The translations under genes and the position numbers were made by a program. From assembly GCA_013407085.1 (NCBI GenBank), contig JACCGJ010001344.1, forward strand, positions 29,927 to 93,926: 64,000 nucleotides of DNA. The letters run 5' to 3'. Position 1 is the stretch's first letter. Each line of letters starts with the position of its first letter. This DNA is from Atriophallophorus winterbourni (Eukaryota; Platyhelminthes; Trematoda; Plagiorchiida; Microphallidae). Shown one piece after another: positions 35,768 through 48,520 of the stretch. Under the pieces are notes generated by a model. That model searched no databases, was not told the origin of the DNA, and saw only the letters and a program-made list of their open reading frames with translations.

Positions 35768-36066
35768 TGGCGACGGCTGCTCCTGGCAAACCCCACAGTC
35801 GCCTCCTGTACGTATATGATGCGTCCAATAAACTTAACTTTCTCGTGGACACTGGTGCCGAAGTTAGCGTTATACCGCGTAGCCGCGAAAAACGTGACTT
35901 ACGTCCATCAGGCATCACACTGCAGGCGGCTAACGAATCGAAAATTTTGACTTACGGTGAGAAACTTTTGAAACTCGATCTCGGACTTAGACGTAAATTA
36001 CCTTTCGTCTTCTTGATAGCCGAAGTTCAGAAACCTATCATCGGTATCGATTTTTTGACGAAATAG
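35767..36066 (+). pseudogene. pol: Aspartic protease start of pol
   Basis: LNFLVDTGAEVSVIPRS holds the catalytic D-T-G, and IIGIDFL holds the second conserved block. It begins at the TAATG overlap with Gag, in the -1 frame relative to Gag, which suggests reinitiation or frameshifting. It ends at an in-frame TAG at 36064-36066, where pol should continue. Confidence 0.85.
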
Positions 36067-36627
36067 AGTCTCGTAGTCGATCTCCGACACCGGCGGCTAC
36101 ATGACAATACTACGTCATTGAACGTGTCCGGTAAACTATGTTCCATCATCTCACCCAGTCCTCGCATATTCGTGCCGAACAGTGCCACATAGAGCGACAT
36201 CCTGCGTGAATTCCCGAACTTGACACGCGTATCGCCATACTCGGAGACTCCCACCCACGATGTTCAACATCACATCGTTACTAAAGGGCCTCCGGTTTTT
36301 GCCAAAGCTCAAAGGCTGCCACCAGAGAAACTTAAAGCAGCAAAATGCGAGTTCGAACATATGGCCGCATTGGGCATAATTAGACCGTCAACCAGTCCGT
36401 GGGCATCGATTTTACATATGGTCGCCAAGAAGAACGGCGATTGGAGACCTTGCGAAGATTATCGTGCGTTGAATAGCGTTACCCAACCCGACCGCTACCC
36501 TATTCCGCACATACATGATTTCTCACTTATCCTTCACGGAAAATCAGTTTTCTCTAAACTGGATCTCGTACGTGCATACCATCAGATCCCCGTGGCCCCC
36601 GACGATATTGCTAAGACTGATGGTTGA
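36067..36627 (+). pseudogene. pol: Truncated gypsy reverse transcriptase
   Basis: [60 protein letters not shown] and [20 protein letters not shown] are RT blocks up to the first catalytic region. The sequence then jumps to the end of the internal region. The catalytic YxDD block, RNase H and integrase are gone. Confidence 0.88.
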
Positions 36628-36687
36628 ATACATACCTCGACGGGTATCGAGCGTTCATACGTTGACTCACGCTCTAGGGGGGAGTTC

Positions 36688-37246
36688 TGTAGCAACCTGT
36701 AATTTTCACTTCTTTCCAATGTTATTTTCGTTCTCTCGATGCTTGCTTCATTCAAACAATTTTGTACATACTTATCTTTGTATCATTTTCACTCATTAAC
36801 TTAGAAGTTATCGTTTTGTTCCGATAATCGATATTGCCCTATCGATCTATTGATTTCTCCTTGTCCTATCACTATAGACTATCGATCTTCTGTTTCGTTA
36901 AATGAGTTGTCGTACTCATCCTTTGTATCGCATTCTGTAAATAATCATTAATTAACAATATACTTTGGTCTGCGCGTCTCCTGGTTCTGCTATTGTTCGT
37001 GATGCTGCACAGCATGTTGATCGTGAATCGAGACGGGTAACGGCAAGATTAACGTGTCACCGGATCTTCAAGCTTTATGAATTGTTCGTCCCTGATTGAT
37101 GTGACACAGGAGTTTTGAAGTTGAATCAACTTGTATGTGTGTGGATAATTGCACCGGACACTAAACCGTCACTTTTCGTGAGTTCATCATTTCGTCCTGC
37201 ATTTAATATAACGTTCACTGTTATAACTTGCACTTATCCACTATAT
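36688..37246 (+). repeat. 3' LTR
   Basis: Begins TGTAGCAACCTG directly after the polypurine tract and ends ...TCCACTATA. It shares CTTTGGTCTGCGCGTCTCCT and TGTGTGGATAATTGCACC with the 5' LTR. The scattered differences date the insertion as not very recent. Confidence 0.88.
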
Positions 37247-38050
37247 GCTCATTAGAATCTTGAAGGCTTGTTCTAGGTCTCCTCTCAGCCGCTGTCGCTT
37301 TAGTGAGAACAGATTGAGGTCCTTGAGTCTTGCTCATATGTTTTACCTGTCTGTCCCTCAACCATCCTAGTCGCTGGCGCTGGACCCATTCGAGACATGC
37401 GATATCTTTTTTTCAAGTACGGTGGCCATGATTAAACGCAGTATTCCAAGTAAGGCCGCACGACTACGTTGTATATGGGAATGAAGATTGAAGGTTTTTG
37501 GCATGATAACGCTGAGTGCAGTCTAAACAATTATCTGCGAGCCTTGTTTGCAGCTTCGGCACATTAAGCAGCCTATCACTTTCTGTTATAGTAATACGGA
37601 AATCCTTAAATTTCTGAGCAGCAGATATTCTGATTGTTCCTTCGCCGACTTCTAGTTGGGTTGTCTCTAAATCAGTCGTCAGAACGCAGCACTTCCCCAA
37701 GTTTAGTGAAAGTTCATGTTATGTCCACTCGATTACTTTTTCTAAATCAGAGATAAGAGTATCTCTACTGTCGGTTCCTAGGATCTCAACATCATCAGCA
37801 AACAGGAAGCAACATAAACTCAAGCAGGCTGTCAGGTCGTGTACAAAAATAGGAAAAGTAGTGGACCAAGCACCAAACATTGAGGCGCTCCACAGAGTAT
37901 CAGTGATTCCTCCGAGCACACCCCTGCAATTCTAACATAGTGCGATTAGTTGAAAAATTGTCTAACCATCGATGAAGTTCACCTGTGTCACCACACATCT
38001 TTAGTATAAACACAGGTATCTATGGTTCACTGAGTGAAAGGCCTTTTGAA
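37247..38050 (-). pseudogene. CR1 RT, right half of the copy split by the LTR element
   Basis: In broken frames this gives YLDFQKAFHSVNHRYLCL, SMFGAWSTTFPIFVHDL, FLFADDVEILGTDS, LISDLEKVIEWT, RISAAQKFKDFRITITES, VVRPYLEYCV and LNLFSLKRQRLRGDLEQAFK. The last part runs into the LTR at 37246 and resumes at 34328. Confidence 0.8.
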
Positions 38051-38300
38051 AATCAAGATAGTTTAGTTGCCCCAGGGCTGTAAATGGCTGATAAGCCAAT
38101 CGAGGGTTCAGAATTTCCAACTGTGGAAAGCTTCAAAAGATCGTCCACCATTGTCAAATTTGGTTCATTGTTCTCTAGTATCTTCGCCGTATGCGATGAT
38201 ACGTCAGATGATTTCTAGGCCGTCCTTCAGTCCCAGTATTCGTACCTGCGACTGAAAAAACGGAAAGAGTTTCTGTTCACCAAGCCGGTGAGAGGTTAGC
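38050..38300 (-). repeat. Rep2 SINE-like repeat
   Basis: AGTTTAGTTGCCCCAGGGCTG, GATAAGCCAATCGAGGGTTCA, TGTGGAAAGCTTCAAAAGATC, CACCAAGCCGGTGAGAGGT. The order matches the copy at 49568-49830. Confidence 0.7.
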
Positions 38301-38398
38301 TATGGAAAATTTTTGCGTAGATTAAAAACATGATATTTAAGACGAGGTATTATATATTTGAAATTTGTGTTGTTTTTTGCTAATTTCCTAAAACGTGA

Positions 38399-38660
38399 TA
38401 TCAGTATCAGTATCACTTCAGTTCAGTTCGGTTCAGTTGCACAGGATAGTAAGTGGATGACGAGCCAATCGCTCTTCATAAAGTCATTTCGGTGGAAAGC
38501 TTCAGTTAAGCCACCACCATTACTAAAACATTTATTTTTATTGTGCGTTGGATGTCTTCGACGATCGCGAAGCCAAGAGATTATCCAGGTTGTATTTAGG
38601 AATCACCTAGTCATAAATGATGCATTGGTCCTCCCATTCGAAGTCTGTGCTAACTAGTAC
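38399..38660 (-). repeat. Rep2 copy with CAGTT-repeat end
   Basis: This begins ATATCAGTATCAGTATCAC, then TTCAGTTCAGTTCGGTTCAG, then GACGAGCCAATCGCTCTTCA, then GGTGGAAAGCTTCAGT and CCAAGAGATTATCCAGGTTG. On the inferred sense strand the CAGTT run is a 3' (AACTG)n tail. Confidence 0.78.
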
Positions 38661-39229
38661 TCGAAAATCCTCAACACTATGTGTGGCGTTAGCATTGAGA
38701 GAATTTCGTGACACTTGAACTGAAATATTATCAGTGCTGACAAGATTTGGCTCTTATTAAGGTTGAGTGAAAATGAATGATTTTGGAGCGGGGCCGTTGA
38801 ATCGGCCGTGCTCAAAATTATTGTTTTCATGCGTTTTTAGTTTTCAGTCTACACGGAACCTTTTGTTTTTGAAACGTTTTAACATGTCGCGAACATGTTA
38901 ACGGTGGACGTTTGATACCCCGCACGCTTTAAATGCTGCGCAATATTTTTATTTTGAAGTATGGGGAATTCTCTGCGCCGATCGAAAAAATGAGAGAGAA
39001 AACTTATACATGGGGGTTTAAAAATCGTGCAGCATGACTTTCCACCAACTTCCATCACAATCAAAAAGCCGAATGACTGCAGACGAAACCGAAACAGTTT
39101 TGGATTTGAATGTGACTGGCAATCTCGAATTTTTCCATCAAAGTTTGACGTCCCTCTTATTCGCATTGAAATTTTGTGTTTAAACTATTTTGATTAACTG
39201 AAAATTCGTTTTAGCGAATAAAGTTTTCT

Positions 39230-41075
39230 TCTTCTTCTTCTAAGTGGGAGGTCCCACTGAAATGAACAGTTTATGACCCATTCAAGGTCGTGCATAAGGG
39301 TATTTCCATCCGTCGATCAGATGAACGTCACATCATCCGCGAAAATAAAGCATGAGCACTTAAATGTAGACGACAAGTCATCAATAAATATCAGGAATAA
39401 AAGAGGACCGAGTACCGACCCTTGTGGTACCCCACTCATCACGTCGGTTTGATTAGACAGCGTAGATCCTACCCAAAATCTGAATGTCCTGCCTAGAAGG
39501 AATGCCTTTATCTAAGCAAGTAGATTACACCGTATGCCTTTTGCTGCTAGTTTGATTACAAGAAGGTGGTGATTTACGGAATCGAAAGCCTTGCTAAAGT
39601 CAAGGTAGAGGGATTTAATGGGCTTCCATTCATCCATCCGTTTTATTGCAGTATTGAGAAAAATTAGGTTAGTCAGGCACGATTTTCCTCCGAGAAATCC
39701 ATGTCGAGTTACACTCATTAAAGAATGCCGAAAAGGATGCTGAGAGATTTTTTCATGCAGTAGTTGATCCAAATCTTTCGAGACGATGCTAGTCAGCCTG
39801 ACTGGTCTATATTTACCAAGAGTTGACCTGCAACCACCTTCGTGTATTGTTACTATTATGACTAGAAACCACTCAAAGGTTCAAGTATGAATTGGAAAGT
39901 TTGTATAAAGTTTCTGTAATCCCTGCAGCGAAATTGTTTTAGCATAATTGAGTGGATATCATCAAGTCCCTCAGCTTTGTTTACGCGAACTGAAATAGTG
40001 CTTCATACATCTCAGCTTCATTGAACGATAGCTCATCTAGTGCAAGAGAACCAGGTAGTAGATTAAACTATCTAGACGAAGCATTTGAATAATTATCACG
40101 TCTCTGAACGCCACTGAAGAACACGTAGAAGGCAGTTGACATAGACATGTCGGTATCGGCTACTTTTCCGTCCACGAGTTTCTAATCTCCAATACTTCTC
40201 CTGGTTTTGCAATTTTATTAAGCGTAGCTATAAGCTTTAGATTAGATTTATCATCCCTAGCTGAGGATAACCTAAACTCATTTTTGAGAAAACACTGTAT
40301 TTTAGCACAAGCGTTCCAACCGGTTCTGTAGCGGAACCAAGAACTAGATGTGGGAGATAGCGTATATTGCCGCCATAAACGATCTTGTTTACGGGTAGAC
40401 CGACGAACACAAAGAGTCCACTAGGGCGGCTAATGATGCTTTCTCACAACTCACAGCGGAGCATACTTATCTTGTAACTTGTTTTGATGCTTACAAAATC
40501 TATCCCTTTCACTAACACTGAAATCGTTATAGAAATAAAGGGAAAATTATAAAGTCTGTAGGAGAACACCCCAGTATGCAAGCCTGAAATTGCGTCTAGG
40601 GCGAGAATAGGTTTGTGAAAACGCAGTACTGCTTCGAAGCTTATAATTACTTGGTCGCTTTTATTGAGCGATGGTAGGTATTTTAAAAAACTAACGGCTT
40701 TTGGCTAGGACAACAATACCAGTTCGAGAGTTGATTGAGTGCATCCTTTACGAAACATCGTAAGATCAGTCACATGCTGATGCAACGCATGATCATTAAG
40801 CCATTCGAAAAACGTTCCGAATTGCTCGGTGAATACACCTACAGGGACGACCCAATCTATGTCTGGATGGTTGAAATCATCTAAGATGAGTACGCTGGGA
40901 GCTGATTGAAACAACGCATCGTGCGTCTCAATCTCCTGCTAGGTTGCACCTGGTGTAACATAGAGACAAGCAATTGCGAATGCTGACTTGTAGCAAGTCA
41001 GGATGCTCGTAACGACTTAGACGTTTTCACTAGCAATAAATATGCAAATGCCTGTATTGTGCAGACCATACTCTA
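39230..41075 (-). pseudogene. CR1-like element, endonuclease plus RT, decayed
   Basis: From the right: endonuclease pieces GICIFIASENV and VLILDDFNHPDIDWVVPVGV, FFEWLNDHALHQHVTDL (40914-40705), then a linker, then LDELSFNEAEMYEALFQF, TIHEGGCRSTLGKYRPVRL, RHGFLGGKSCLTNLIFLN, LYLDFSKAFDSVNHHLLV (39772-39512), then DVMSGVPQGSVLGPLLFLIF and FIFADDVTFI near 39340. It ends at a (TTC)n run (39222-39240). It has several stops and frameshifts. Confidence 0.82.
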
Positions 41076-41089
41076 AGAGAAGCGCAAGA

Positions 41090-44000
41090 GGGCGATGGTC
41101 GACCAAGTCGAAACGACTGCCCACAATATTTCAAATGTGTGCTTGAAAACACCAGCCACTAACAGGATTGATTCGCAGGAAGCATAGGCATGGATATTTG
41201 TGAACGGAAAATGAGAGATGTCTCATCACCGAAAGGCGAGGGCGTTAATGCATGATGCATGTCTAATCGAATGAAAAGACGATGGTTGTTGTTAAGCTTG
41301 TTGCTTTTTAAACCATTAAAACCCTTGAATTACCTTGACAAAAACGAAAGAAAAATGGAAAAGAAACGCTTTTTGAGTGTCTAAACGTTTTTCCTAATAT
41401 TTTTGTTGTTTTTCACAATAAATGGGGATGGGTTTAATCTTAAGGTTAATGCTCCGAAAAGAGCACCTGCCACCGTTCGTGCAGCCGATGTCTGAAAGCA
41501 TTTACTGGAGCTGATGAGATTGGTTGCGTGAAGAGTGCGTTCTGCGCGTTCACTACACGGATGCTGAAGAATTGCGTCCTTGATTCCAGCCTGGTGTGCT
41601 GTTTACTTAGCTTAAGACTGCCTCGTGTACCAACCAAAGAAGATGACCGAAATCAGTCATCGAATTCGAGATTTCTTAATCATTTGACAACTTTAAAGGT
41701 CCCTATAAGTGCTCCCTAAGTTTCCTCCTCCTAAGCTAGACAACTGTCAATGCTAATAGTTAATTTTCATAGTTGATGCATCGGCGAAGATAACCTAGGA
41801 GCTAGCAGTCTGATCATTTGTGCATGGATGTTATCGAGCCATGCCGACTAATTGTATGCTAGGATGGAAAATATAGTCTCGATATTGTGTACCTCGAATG
41901 TATGGTCAGTTTAGAGAGGGCGTTCAGTGAGTGCACAATAAAGTGATAGCGCAGAGGCGTTCGAGTTATCATCTAGACGTTTCACGCTTTGAAAATGCAA
42001 GGAAAACAAGTGTGCCTTTTCTATGCTTGCAATGCTGGCTGAGCCATCGTCTGTTACTAAATTACCTACAACCATTTGTGTTGAGCATTCAGATCAAACG
42101 TCGCTGTAGTATCGTTTAAGATGAGTAATGGCCTCTTAGGTGAAAATCATTTCGAAAGAAAACTTTGCAGCACGAATCTTGGAAACAGCGATATTTCGAA
42201 CTTCCCTATAACGGGCCAAAGTCCCACATGAAGAAGTAAGCTTGTTACGCACCAATCTTGCGTCTCGGTGACGTGAGCTACGGGAGACTGAGGCTGACCA
42301 CCATTGACGTTCGCAAAATTGAAAATGGCAGGCTAAAATGGTATGAGAATGCTCTAAAATATTCATTAATAATGAGACTTCATTCAGATCGAGTATCCAA
42401 ACGAAAGAATAAGATGAGTGCAAGACGGTGAGCAGAACAAATGTAAGAAGAATATAAAGCAAAGGTTAATATCCTTATTGCGTAGAAAAATGAATAAACA
42501 GAATCAATTAAAACATTGAAATTTTTGTAAATCAATCAGTGGGTATTGCATAATGAACAAGGTAAAGTTTATTTGACACTGGGGTAGTGGTAAGGCACTA
42601 GTATAAAAGGATAAACTGCCATGAATTCTAGGGCATTGGAAATCATTTTCCCGATTGCATTGAATCTGTTACGTTAAGGAACACGCTGACATCGAACTTC
42701 ACTGGTGAAATCTTGAAGTCAGCAAAACTTAGATTTCTTAGGTAGATTTACTGGAAAAGGACTACACATTCTCCCCGCCAGCAATGTGAGAGGTCATCAG
42801 GTTAAAATTTGATAAAAAGTGAAGCACAGTTATCAAAAGATAATCAAGTTATGATGATGTTCAGGTTCCCTAGACAACCTGACATTATTGCATAATTGCA
42901 AATAGATAATTACAAAATCACCGAAGATTACAACACTTGGTTCTATGGCCAGAAGAGACGTAAGCTTAATTTGTAAAAGAGCATCTTCCGAACAACTGTT
43001 CTGACTACGGTAGACGCAGCTTACCACTATACACGTGCATCCATGCATGAGCAAGGCAGATGTTAACTGCACGTTTGTTGAACAAAGAGAAATAATTTTC
43101 TCGAAACGATTAGCATTATCACAATGCCATCCTGCTAGCTTACAAGAGGTCGATCGCTTCTTACGGCGCTAAACCTTTCAGATATTGCAGTCGTTACAAT
43201 GTCATCATGAGACAACCATGATTCCGTGACACCTACAATATTGTAGTGGGTGTCGACAAATATACAGAGGGGTTAAGCCCATTTTTTCTAGTGCTTCTAT
43301 TGCTTGTATAGAACAGAAATGCACTATCACATGGAGCCGGACTACGGGTGTTCGAGCTAACTGAAAGCTCTTTGTCCTCGGGTATAATACTTGAGGTTCG
43401 CGGTTTTCAATGCTTCATTTCCTCAGGACAGATATTCGTGTTTTTAAACGGATGGCAACTCTTGGCATCCATTTTCATCTGCGTGGCCTGAGTCACTGCA
43501 GCCTAACTACGATTCATCCTGTGAAGGACGTAGCGCGACGGTGGCGCTCTCTCATGGATTATAATTTTTTTCGAGTTGAAAGAAATTAGTAGCGATTTCG
43601 ACTACAATTTGCCGCGGCGATCTGGTTGATGCCTCGTTTGTGCTACCCTTCCATTTGTCGACCCGGTAAACTCGCTCCAGCATAGTAGTAAGAGGCATGC
43701 ACGAAGCACGGAGCAGGTCGAAGGCATTCGTGCGTCACTTTCCTTACGAGCCTTTGAGTTTCGGATGAGAGGCTCAACCTGCTTAAAGATTAAGACATTT
43801 TTGACCGTGTTGAGCTACCTTGGCTTCTTGCTCGCACCTCAGCAACCACGTTTCTTAAGTTGTGGACGTCCCAAACAAGCGCATGAACATCCTTTGTCGG
43901 GCTAGTATGAACCCTCGATTTGCGCTAATTTGCTTCCAGGGAGCCTTCAGAGGACAGGAGGATGTCGATTATTTCGCTTTCTGTGGTCTCAAGAGAGTCG

Positions 44001-44300
44001 TATGGTGCCTTGAGGTAGACGTGAGCACAGACGTAGCTACTCCGGCGAAGGTTGTGGGCTCCAAAACCAATGTTTCTGCGGATTTCATGCAGTCAGCGCA
44101 TAGCCATGTAAGCCATCGATGGGCTGAATTAACGGGAAGTGAGCTGGCGACTGTTCACAGCGTTTGGGATGTGCCCAGCGCAGACACACGTCGCACTCTA
44201 TACCTTTAATAACTTTTGTTGCGCTATAGTAGAGGCAATAAGAAGAAATTTTAATCATTTTGCACATATAATCGATTAACTCACATAATGGATGAATTTC
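41090..44300 (-). mobile_element. CR1-like retrotransposon copy B, near full span with RT deleted
   Basis: The 3' part (41090-41770) and the segment 41785-42040 match copy A at 31970-32625 and 33670-33990. About 1 kb of RT is missing between them. Upstream follow the linker (WWSASVSRSSRHRDARLVRN, 42462-42136), endonuclease pieces (CVYRSQNSCSEDALLQIKL, VVIFGDF; IVGVTESWLSHDD near 43230) and an ORF1-like zinc-finger piece (KVIKGIECDVCLRWAHPKRC, 44260-44085). A 50-bp CR1 3'-end-like scrap at about 41285-41335 is an extra insertion. Confidence 0.8.
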
Positions 44301-44419
44301 GAACAATAATACAGCGTATAAACAAAATTCAGTTCTCTTCAGTTCTGTTTAGTATATTATTTCGGTGAAGTTCGTTTTTATATGAAAAATTGTAGCTCAT
44401 TTGCCAATCGAGCGTTCAG

Positions 44420-44560
44420 ATGTTTTCGGTGGTATTCCACTTCGCTTTGGCAGTGGTAGTTGCTTCTGTGCAGCTTTCCACCGAAAAAAATTCTGGACGC
44501 TCGATTGGCTCGTTAGCCACATACTGTCCTGTGCAAACTGAACTGAACTGAATATATCTT
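44420..44560 (+). repeat. Rep2, 5'-truncated copy
   Basis: GCAGCTTTCCACCGAAAAAA, CGCTCGATTGGCTCGTTAGC, CACATACTGTCCTGTGCAAAC and a tail TGAACTGAACTGAA. It shows the sense orientation and the (AACTG)n tail clearly. Confidence 0.82.
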
Positions 44561-45074
44561 CCTGGATGACTTTTGTCATGAGAGTAATTTAGAATGCAAT
44601 GAAGAAGCGCTCCTCACTAATAGGTCAGAAAACATTTCAGTGTTCCCGAATAAATATGAAGAACATGACAACACTTTAATCATGGATAAAAATAAGGGAA
44701 TAAAAAGAATACATCTACTCAGTTCCTTCTTGAGCCACCATATTATAGTGGAATATTCAAACTCTTTGGGCAGACGATTCATGTATTTATTACCCATTTA
44801 GTGATTAGCTTTTTGAAATGTTAAATTTTGACATTAGCATTTTCTTTTGTTTATTCATTCATTTCCAGCATTACTTAGTTTTATAGCAATAAATGCTTTC
44901 AAAAATACGCTTTTTGACACTATACAGAATTTCAAACTCTAGACTATGTATTCTGACGTAATCGCGAAGTTTGTGTGTGATGCTTTGTGTGGGAATTGTG
45001 AGAACGAATACTCTAAGTTTTTGTGCATTCTTCACCTTGGATTCCATCTCTTAAATTTTTCAATGGTGATTTAA

Positions 45075-47020
45075 CTAGCTGTCATTGGACCTCATTGGAT
45101 AATTCGCTGAAAAGTTGTTCCTATAGTGAGTTCGAGTAAATTCTTGTTGTATTTTGGGTAGTGCAGACGTTGATAGTCCTCTACACACTTTTACTGAAGT
45201 AGTACTCACAAGATTAGTACTAACATATCGCCTTTCTAATTTCATTTTGTTGCATCGAGTGCCTAGTTTAATTGCTCTTCCAAATCTCAGTATGGAGAGT
45301 TCGAACGCACGTGGTTTCAACTGACCCAGTTCCGGACGATTAAATCGGTAGTTGTGTCCCGGGTTAACTTCTACCCGTATAAATGCAACAAAAATCTATT
45401 GGTGGTGCAGGCTAAATGCGAATGTGGCCCGCTATAAGGCCTTGGATTCCTAAACATTATTTTCTTACCTTTTTTGACCCATAGAGCAATTTACCATTGT
45501 GTCCTTACACCGTAATACACTATTGAACTATTGAACCTACAATTGGCGCGGAAACAATCTCACTAGAATCGACAGCATTTTAACTGGTCAGGATTTTGAA
45601 GGTTTTAATCAAATTTCATACTTCCAAGCGAGAAAAGATTTAGATTGCGCAATCGTTTTTCTTACAACCTAACTGATTGCCTCTTAGTCCTACGACTATC
45701 TGGCGCTTGCAATATCTTCATCCAAATAGTGTGATCATGCTTAAAAGACAAACCTCGAGGTGTGGTCTCACAAATACTTTGTATAGTGATAAGAAAACAT
45801 TTGTATATCTGCTAGATAAAACTGAGGAAAGGCAAAAATCTCTCCTTGCGCGTTTCGCGGCAGCTAAAAATGGATAAGCTAATTCAACTTACGCTGAAGC
45901 CTAAATACATGAGTCATTAATCTCCAATTAATCTCAAGAATACCTTCTGATTAATAAAACTCAAGCTTTTGAACGACATTAGACTGGAGAAATATTTTGT
46001 TGAGTTAACTGCTAGATTTCATATTGCAGACCACTTGATGACCTTTTCGACATTTTAAAAAGACCCTGTGCATTTCGTGAATTTATAAATGAGACATCAC
46101 TCACAAAATATACCAAGAAAACCTGAGCGCCGCTGCCAAGCCATCGCTAAAGTTAGAAAATGTATGCAGTCCGAAACCTGATACATAAGATACTCTGCAA
46201 ACAAACTTTATATTTGAGACGAAAGTATCTGTTGCCTGAGAATTTTTTTATCCATTTTATCAGATATCCACCGATACCCATATAACCGAATTTGTTGCAT
46301 GCAATCTGAAGTTGACCAAGTCAAACACTTCACAAAAGTCAAAGTAACAAAAACTTCAACCTGTCGACCTTTTTCTAGCCTTTTGATTATCTCCATTACA
46401 CAACACAAGAGGTTGGTTAGTCACGATATTCTTTCAACGAAACTATGCTGAACAGTGTTCATCAACTATAAATCAACTATATCGCGACAGACTCGATCCC
46501 TATTAAGTCTTTCCGGGATTTTACTAATTATTGAATCAGTCCAGCGACCTAACAAATACTTGGAATAAATTTATGCTGCAAAGGAGCATTGAATAGAGGA
46601 GCCACGGTCTCTGCAATTAGCTGTGCCAGATTCATAATCATTTGGGCGTGAATATCGTGTAAATCATCAGATTTGTGTGGTTTAGTTGCTAAAAGAGCTT
46701 GTTCAACCTTATCACCAGTGAAATATATTCCTTGATTAACGTTGCCCCATCCGACCTTTTGATTATTTTCATTTTGATGGATCAATTCGGCGGCCGGACA
46801 AACTAGAAATGTTCAACAAATGATGACGTCTTTTCTGATTATGAGACTATTTGAGGTCCCTTGTTGCGGTAAAGCATGTTAATTTGATCTGGCGTTTTAT
46901 CTTTGGATTGTGCATGACTGTATTCACGCTTTGGCCACTGCTTTATATTGCGCGCAAACTGTGTTCCACCGCCTTGAGATTGGTTTCAACCGCCTTATAC
47001 CTGACCATTTTATATTTCTT
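45075..47020 (-). pseudogene. CR1-like element, RT region, decayed
   Basis: From the right: linker RRLKPISRRWNTVCAQYKAV, then FTGDKVEQALLATKPHKSDD, LHDIHAQMIMNLAQLIAETV (46785-46549), IIKRLEKGRQVEVFVTLTF (46408-46208), then AAAKRARRDFCLSSVLSS, SLYKVFVRPHLEVCLLSM (about 45880-45680) and a C-terminal piece at 45320-45075. The palm block with the catalytic aspartates is lost between 46200 and 45900. Confidence 0.78.
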
Positions 47021-47690
47021 CAAGGACCATTGTATGTGCGACAACAGAGCAAACCTATTTCATAATATGGACATACAATTGTATTTAAGCTGCCAGTAGG
47101 TTGCAATATCGGCATCTGCATGATGAAACAATATCATTTTCCCTATCTGCGAGAGCTTCCCAGTCTACGTGTTTGAAGCGAAGCCATAGTTAAATAAAAT
47201 GCCTATAATACCCGCGTACAATATGAAAACTAATCATAATGTAATCATATTTTCACATGTCAAACCATTTATTTTTTGAAGATATAGAAGAAATACAATT
47301 GAAGGTAAGCAATCTTGATGGAACAATAGTTTACTCATATATTTGCTCATGTGATGCAAGTGATTCCATTCGATGGAGTCCCCAGATATATTTTTAGATG
47401 AACAACTCATGTTGGCATAAGTGATATGCAAAATATCTCCGACTATATTCCTAAAGCCAATCGTGTGCAACAGACTTTACAAGTCCTGCGATCCAGTATA
47501 AGAGTTCATAAAGGCGCATGTTATGACCATATATTGGTTATAATATTGAATACGACAGAATATATTTCCGATGTTGTGCGTGCTAAGCATAACCCTGGAT
47601 TCCCCGGCTCAAAAACATAAGTGAAAACGGGCAGCACTAGCATTGCTGAGTGCACCGGGTCTATTACATCTGACCTTAGATTAACCGTTA
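47020..47690. other. No recognisable feature
   Basis: A 78-codon minus-strand ORF (47470-47234) has no motif I can name. Confidence 0.4.
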
Positions 47691-47769
47691 CAAATTAAAG
47701 CTGTAATTTGGTTTAAAACATGTTGCCAAGATGCGTTTAGTGCTATAAGATGCGGTTGATACTCATGCG

Positions 47770-48093
47770 CTAAGATGAAGAGTTTAAATCACTTTTTGCG
47801 GAAATGACTTGAATTTTCTTATAACACTCTAGCGACGGTGTCACGCGATATATAAATAATCCGTCCTGCTTTCTCTCAGGCGAAATAAATAAAGATTTGG
47901 CACTTTTCGGTGTGCTGCTTAGAAGGGTCAAATCGCTTTTCCGTGGCCTGCAATTTAATGGTAACGCGATTGTTCCAAATCCCCAACTGCGGAATTCCAG
48001 TGTCAAAAAATAACTAAATTTTTCATTCACTGAATCGTCTGTCATATCGGTAGATAACATAGAACGTTTCTTTTTAGAGAATAGCGATCTCTA
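47770..48093 (-). CDS. Possible exon of an unidentified gene
   Basis: This is an open minus-strand frame of about 100 codons beginning after a possible TATAATAG acceptor (SLFSKKKRSMLSTDM) and continuing NEKFSYFLTLEFRSWGFGTI, SAKSLFISPERKQDGLFIYR to a stop at 47770. The lysine-rich start and the mixed composition look protein-like, but I recognise no family and see no convincing donor. It could also be a C-terminal exon. It lies on the same strand as PGAP2 and ATG13. Confidence 0.3.
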
Positions 48094-48447
48094 TTATAAC
48101 ATACATTGTTGCGAGGCCAAGTTGAACTAACGAATTCTTTTTTTCATCATGTAAATCGGCGAGTTGATTTAATGGGATGCATGTGTGTCAACTTAATTTA
48201 CATAGGAATGATGACGATCAGATTGCAAGACAAATTCAACCAGAATTGGTCTTGAAGTGTCATCAAACAGCTTTTTCTAACCCATTTAAATGTGAACACG
48301 ATAAACATGCCTTAGTGGCGAATGGAAACGCAATCGAATATTATCTAGCAGATTCCATATGCTATTCGGGTCAAGCGACTTACGCGTTTGGATTCACGTT
48401 AACAAGTTTCAACAAAATGATATGAGATTTGTCTCCAGGTCCAGCGT

Positions 48448-48520
48448 TTGTCAGTTCACTTCAGTTCAGTTGGCGCCATACTGTTGGTAACCGACGAGCT
48501 AATCGAGCGGACAGAACGTT
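48448..48520 (-). repeat. Rep2 fragment
   Basis: TCAGTTCACTTCAGTTCAGT then ACCGACGAGCTAATCGAGCG. Only the tail-proximal part is present. Confidence 0.7.

Larger units (their letters stand above)
34329..37246 (+). mobile_element. CsRn1-type Ty3/gypsy LTR retrotransposon with deleted pol
   Basis: LTRs at 34329-34888 and 36688-37246 (about 560 bp, roughly 93-95% identical by eye) start TGTAGCAA. A primer-binding site TGGTGATCCCGC (34893-34904) fits tRNA-Trp with two mismatches. Gag, protease and the first third of RT follow. The rest of RT, RNase H and integrase are deleted up to a polypurine tract AGGGGGGAG (36676-36684). It is inserted in a CR1 RT gene. No clear target duplication was found. 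CsRn1 elements were first described in Clonorchis. Confidence 0.9.

Noticed and set aside
48177..48425. 82-codon plus-strand ORF between the two candidate exons
   Set aside because: Length is within chance expectation and no family resemblance was seen. The neighbouring minus-strand frames are better candidates.
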